From NCBI GenBank assembly GCA_964497515.1, contig CAZCCV010000010.1, forward strand, positions 1 through 64,000: 64,000 nucleotides of DNA, given 5' to 3'. How positions within the stretch are numbered: the stretch's first letter is position 1; every line of letters begins with the position of its first letter. This document shows positions 60,713 to 64,000 of the stretch, piece by piece. Both the position numbers and the translations under genes were made by a program. Under the pieces are notes generated by a model that saw only the letters and a program-made list of their open reading frames with translations, did no database searches and was not told the DNA's origin. This DNA is from CAZCCV01 sp964497515. Its GTDB lineage: Bacteria > Armatimonadota > UBA5829 > DTLH01.

Positions 60713-62500
60713 TTGGCCTCTTTCCGCTACCCCCTGGAGGAAATCCGGGAACGGTGCGATATCGAGGAGATCATCTCTCCGTATGTCGCACTGAAGCGCA
60801 GCGGGAAGAACCTTAAGGGACTGTGCCCGTTTCATGCTGAAAAGACACCGTCGTTCATAGTCAACAAAGAGACACAGCGATGGATGTGTTTCGGGTGCGG
60901 TACGAACGGCGATATCTTCGATTTCGTGATGCGAATCGAGGGGCTGACTTTCCCGGAGGCAGCCGAGCAATTGGCCGCTAAAGCTGGTATTAACCTATCG
61001 CGAGCGGCAAAGGATGTACGGTCGACAGGTGAGCGCGATCTTGTGTTGCGCATAAACGCACTGTCGGCCGTTTATTTTCGCAAGATGCTCGAAGGGAATC
61101 GCAATGCGATTGAGTATCTTCGAAAGCGCGGCATCGTGGCCGATGTCGCAGAAAAGTTCAAGTTGGGGTATGCACCTCCCGAATGGTCGGGACTTCTCGA
61201 CCATCTTCGGGGTAGAGGCATAAGGCCCGAGGATGTTGCCAAAGCAGGGTTGGCGATTGCCAGGGAACGAGGCGGGGGGTATTACGACAGGTTTCGAAAC
61301 AGGTTAGTATTTCCGATCCTCGATGTTCAGAACAGGCCCATCGCATTTGGCGGCAGAGCTCTTGGTGCAGATGACATTAAGTATCTGAACTCACCGGAAA
61401 CCCGGGTATTCGTGAAGAACAAGACGCTTTATGCGCTGAACTTCGCTCGAAAGCCAATCAGCGAGCAGGATTGTGTAATACTGGTAGAGGGTTATATGGA
61501 CGCACTGACGGCACACGCCGCAGGGTTCGTCAACGTCGTTGCTACGATGGGAACCGCTCTAACCAGCGAACACGTAAGGATACTGTCTCGCTACACAAAG
61601 AATGCCGTTTTGGCGTACGATTCGGACTCAGCAGGGATGGCTGCTGCTATCAGAAGTGCGCCTATGTTCGAAGAAGCGGAGTTCGAAGTACGGGCAGCGC
61701 CCATGCCCGAAGGGGAGGATCCGGACAGTCTTATTCGCAAAGGCAATCCGGCGCAGTTTGCGGAATTAGTCGAAAACGCTGTTCCGATTCCCGATTACAG
61801 GCTGAGAATAATCGCTGCAAAGCACGATACGAGCGACCGAGCGGGTCAGCTGGCTTTGCTCAAGGAGGCGATTCCTGTAGTTGCAGAGGTCTCCAGACAA
61901 GTGGAGCGGGAACGGCTGATAGCCAAGCTGGCTCCTTATCATCCGAACTATCGGGGAGGGACTGTTCCGGCGGAACTGCATTTGCGGCAGGAAGTAGAGG
62001 CTCAACGTAACAGAGCGGCCAGAAAGAAGTCTGGAGTGCCGGCGAAGCAACCGGCCAAGGTTAGTCTGCTTTCAGAAGAAGGAAAAGCGGTACGGCGAGC
62101 CGAACTTGAACTTCTGAGTAATATAATCTGTCACGGACACAATCCGGCAGGTGTGTTTTCTCAGATTCAGCCGAGTGATTTTGTAAGCGAGGACGCAAAG
62201 AATCTGGCAGCGGCCGTGCAGGAAGAAACGGCAAACGGGGGAAAACTAAATATAGATGCATTGTCAGCAAAGTTAGCCGAAACGGGTTCAGGAAAGCTTC
62301 TGACAGAACTGCTTGTTACAGCAGTGGAAGAGCACGGTACACCGCTGGAAGATTTGGTGCAATCTATCAAAATTTATCATAAGAAAGAGCAGGAAAAACG
62401 CTTTCGGTTCCTTGCTGAGAAGTTTGAGCAGGGTGAGATTAAACGAACAGACAAAGAGTTTGCAGAATACTGGCAGTTGGTACGTGAATTGCACATCTAG
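60713..62500 (+). CDS. dnaG: DNA primase
   Basis: 595 residues. The N-terminal zinc finger is CPFHAEKTPSF ... MCFGCGTNGD (C-x2-H, C-x2-C). The catalytic core has YFRKMLEG, RNRLVFPILDVQNRPIAFGGR, and the TOPRIM motif VILVEGYMDALTAHAAG with LAYDSDSAGMAAA. The C-terminal helicase-binding domain is present. It makes RNA primers on the lagging strand. The start is a TTG at 60713 behind gaggtgagg. The next gene is rpoD, as in the classic macromolecular-synthesis operon but without rpsU. Confidence 0.95.
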   Translation: MASFRYPLEEIRERCDIEEIISPYVALKRSGKNLKGLCPFHAEKTPSFIVNKETQRWMCFGCGTNGDIFDFVMRIEGLTFPEAAEQLAAKAGINLSRAAKDVRSTGERDLVLRINALSAVYFRKMLEGNRNAIEYLRKRGIVADVAEKFKLGYAPPEWSGLLDHLRGRGIRPEDVAKAGLAIARERGGGYYDRFRNRLVFPILDVQNRPIAFGGRALGADDIKYLNSPETRVFVKNKTLYALNFARKPISEQDCVILVEGYMDALTAHAAGFVNVVATMGTALTSEHVRILSRYTKNAVLAYDSDSAGMAAAIRSAPMFEEAEFEVRAAPMPEGEDPDSLIRKGNPAQFAELVENAVPIPDYRLRIIAAKHDTSDRAGQLALLKEAIPVVAEVSRQVERERLIAKLAPYHPNYRGGTVPAELHLRQEVEAQRNRAARKKSGVPAKQPAKVSLLSEEGKAVRRAELELLSNIICHGHNPAGVFSQIQPSDFVSEDAKNLAAAVQEETANGGKLNIDALSAKLAETGSGKLLTELLVTAVEEHGTPLEDLVQSIKIYHKKEQEKRFRFLAEKFEQGEIKRTDKEFAEYWQLVRELHI

Positions 62501-62565
62501 TATCTGTCTGTGCCGACCGGTTGGAGACTGGTCGATCGGAAGCGTTGAAGGGAGTTGAGCTAATA

Positions 62566-63684
62566 GTGGCTGTGGACCAACTAAAGGAAAGCGCTGGGGT
62601 CCAGACGTTAATAGATGAAGGAAAACGTAAGGGAGTACTCACTTACGAAGAGATAACAGACGCGCTGAGTCATCAGGAAGAGTTAGGCGAAGATCAGTAC
62701 GAGGATCTTTTGCAGGCTTTTGCGGATGAAGGAATCAGAGTGGTCGAAAAAGTCAAAGAGTTTCCGGTGCTTATAGAAGGCGCTGCCGGAGCTGAGGATA
62801 CGCTCGCCTCTGAAACAGAAGCTGCCGATGGAGATGTGGCAGCAACGGAAGGGATGCCACTCGATGACTCTGTCAGAATGTGGCTGAGAGAGATCGGCAA
62901 GACTCCGCTGCTTACCACAGAGCAGGAAGTCGATTTGGCGAAGCGCGTAGAAGCAGGCGACCTTGAAGCCAAAGCAGTGCTGACAGAAGCCAACCTGAGG
63001 CTGGTGGTTAGCATTGCAAAGCGCTACAGCGGCAGAGGAATGTCGTTTCCTGATCTGATTCAAGAGGGCAACATCGGTCTTATTCGCGCCGTCGAGAAGT
63101 TTGACTACCGCAAGGGTTACAAGTTCAGCACATACGCGACCTGGTGGATACGCCAAGCGATTACGCGTGCCATTGCTGACCAGGGAAGGACAATCAGGAT
63201 TCCTGTACATATGGTAGAGACCATAAACAGGCTGATAAAGACTACTGGTCAGTTGCTGCAGGATCTAGGTCGAGAGCCGACAATTGATGAGATAGCAAGA
63301 GAGATGGGGCTTCCCACGGACCGCGTAAGCGATATCCTGAGGGTAGCTCCGGAGCCGTTATCCCTTGAAACACCTATCGGGGAGGAAGAAGACAGCCATC
63401 TGGCCGATTTCATCGAAGATCAGGAAGCTATCTCGCCTGCAGAGGCGGCATCAAATATGATTCTTCGTGAGAAGATCGAAGAGGTGCTGAACAATCTGAC
63501 GCCTAGAGAGCGCGATGTGCTAAAAATGCGCTTCGGCTTGGACGATGGATACTCTCGCACACTCGAAGAGGTTGGAAGACATTTCAAGGTCACACGAGAG
63601 CGTATAAGGCAGATTGAAGCTAAGGCCCTAAAGAAGCTGAGGCATCCGAACCGAAGCAGAAAGCTGCGCGATTATCTGGAATAA
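62566..63684 (+). CDS. rpoD: Primary sigma factor RpoD (sigma-70/sigma-A)
   Basis: About 372 residues from the GTG at 62566, chosen for AAGGGAG 11 bp upstream; a TTG at 62521 is in frame. Region 1.1 (LIDEGKRKGVLTYEEITDAL), an acidic linker, region 1.2 (DDSVRMWLREIGKTPLLT), region 2 (NLRLVVSIAKRYSGRGMSF, FSTYATWWIRQAITRAIADQ), region 3, and region 4.2 (SRTLEEVGRHFKVTRERIRQ). A housekeeping sigma of the short sigma-A type, consistent with the TTGACA/TATAAT promoters seen across the window. Ends 28 bp before its terminator. Confidence 0.96.
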   Translation: MAVDQLKESAGVQTLIDEGKRKGVLTYEEITDALSHQEELGEDQYEDLLQAFADEGIRVVEKVKEFPVLIEGAAGAEDTLASETEAADGDVAATEGMPLDDSVRMWLREIGKTPLLTTEQEVDLAKRVEAGDLEAKAVLTEANLRLVVSIAKRYSGRGMSFPDLIQEGNIGLIRAVEKFDYRKGYKFSTYATWWIRQAITRAIADQGRTIRIPVHMVETINRLIKTTGQLLQDLGREPTIDEIAREMGLPTDRVSDILRVAPEPLSLETPIGEEEDSHLADFIEDQEAISPAEAASNMILREKIEEVLNNLTPRERDVLKMRFGLDDGYSRTLEEVGRHFKVTRERIRQIEAKALKKLRHPNRSRKLRDYLE

Positions 63685-63712
63685 TTGCAGAGCAAGCTGC
63701 AGTTGAAATAGA

Positions 63713-63743
63713 ACGGCCCCGGTCGATAGCTGACTGGGGCCGT
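63713..63743 (+). terminator. Intrinsic terminator of dnaG-rpoD
   Basis: ACGGCCCC at 63713-63720 pairs with GGGGCCGT at 63736-63743, then tttgg. It also suits the convergent gene at the window end. Confidence 0.85.
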
Positions 63744-63771
63744 TTTGGTCTGTACGTCTAGATAGTAGCTA

Positions 63772-64000
63772 CTAGTCTGCGTTGATTATCGCACCATTAA
63801 TCATAAGAGACTCCGGTGCGCCGTGTTCAGCCGGATGCAGGAAGTATCCGCGCTCATTAGCAGGCTTCATCTCTTCTACTACTATGCGGTGTGCGTTGGC
63901 ATAGGCATCCTGGCGTACGCCTGTCACCTGCCAGGAGACTTTGAGCCCCGGAGTTCCGCCCGCAATCCTGAATGCATTGTACTCGATTTCCTGAGCGACA
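63772..64000 (-). CDS. C-terminal end of a leftward gene, secreted S74/tail-fiber-like protein (partial)
   Basis: The frame is open from the window edge to TAG at 63774-63772, giving 75 residues plus a partial codon. It reads EYNAFRIAGGTPGLKVSWQV, TGVRQDAYANAHRIVVEE, GYFLHPAEHGAPESL. The F-x-I-x-GG-x-P-G-x-K-V-SWQVTG...D-x-x-A...R-I-x-VEE pattern is known at the end of large repeat-rich surface or tail-fiber-like proteins, after an intramolecular-chaperone-type region. The start and most of the gene are outside the window. Confidence 0.65.
   Translation of the reverse strand, partial: VAQEIEYNAFRIAGGTPGLKVSWQVTGVRQDAYANAHRIVVEEMKPANERGYFLHPAEHGAPESLMINGAIINAD

Noticed and set aside
1..64000. 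tRNA, rRNA and CRISPR arrays
   Set aside because: I looked for T-arm signatures, CCA-ending cloverleaves and regularly spaced repeats and found none that hold up. The only regular repeats are the 25-bp pair at the start and the LRR coding repeats.

Overview
The window reads as chromosomal DNA of a free-living diderm (Gram-negative-type) bacterium with roughly 50% GC. Two KDO genes (kdsD, kdsC), a TonB-dependent receptor and several secreted proteins point to an outer membrane. Two type II pseudopilins with the C-terminal H-x9-DG motif, common in Armatimonadota and Planctomycetes, together with the dnaA/recF/DciA and dnaG/rpoD arrangement, make an Armatimonadota-like lineage my best guess. That is inference; there is no rRNA here to place it.

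Layout. 1-9 kb: a secreted sulfatase-modifying-factor-like protein, rubrerythrin, PPi-dependent phosphofructokinase, a DUF255 thioredoxin-domain protein coupled to a fused siroheme decarboxylase, and selB. 9-21 kb: pckA, pncB, a GH38 alpha-mannosidase, a secreted protein, ychF, panC, a Yip1/TPR membrane protein and a DAHP synthase. 21.4-23 kb: a complete ISLre2-type insertion sequence with terminal inverted repeats and a 9-bp target duplication, landing just upstream of the DAHP synthase promoter. 23-29 kb: a stand-alone LigD-type phosphoesterase, an M48 peptidase, then a fluoride riboswitch followed by a truncated fluC whose stop codon overlaps the start of lepA, and a TonB receptor. 29.4-31.6 kb: a cyclic-di-GMP-I riboswitch ahead of two small proteins and a membrane protein with a degenerate GGDEF domain. 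31.6-37 kb: a GH65 pseudogene (in-frame UGA, truncated), YwbE-like protein, a lone sugar ABC permease, a plant-type leucine-rich-repeat protein, a zinc-ribbon protein and a pseudopilin. 37-40.5 kb: a cobalamin riboswitch driving a second pseudopilin and a large secreted, probably beta-propeller protein. 40.6-49.4 kb: dnaA, a probable oriC, recF (with no dnaN between), DciA-like DUF721, rtcB, an oxidoreductase, an MFS transporter and a cation/Ca exchanger. 49.4-55.8 kb: a leftward block with a large secreted protein, a GT-C glycosyltransferase, a metallophosphatase, kdsC and kdsD. 55.9-64 kb: pcrA, a fused STAS/anti-sigma-kinase protein, an isoprenylcysteine-methyltransferase-like protein, a secreted Met/Gly/Pro-rich protein, dnaG-rpoD, and the end of a leftward gene.

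The most unusual content is three ligand-sensing RNAs attached to non-standard targets: B12 to a pseudopilin plus surface protein, fluoride to a broken exporter fused ahead of the translation factor LepA, and c-di-GMP to two small orphan proteins and a degenerate GGDEF protein. Everything else in the core regions is ordinary housekeeping. All calls are from reading the sequence; no database search was run.
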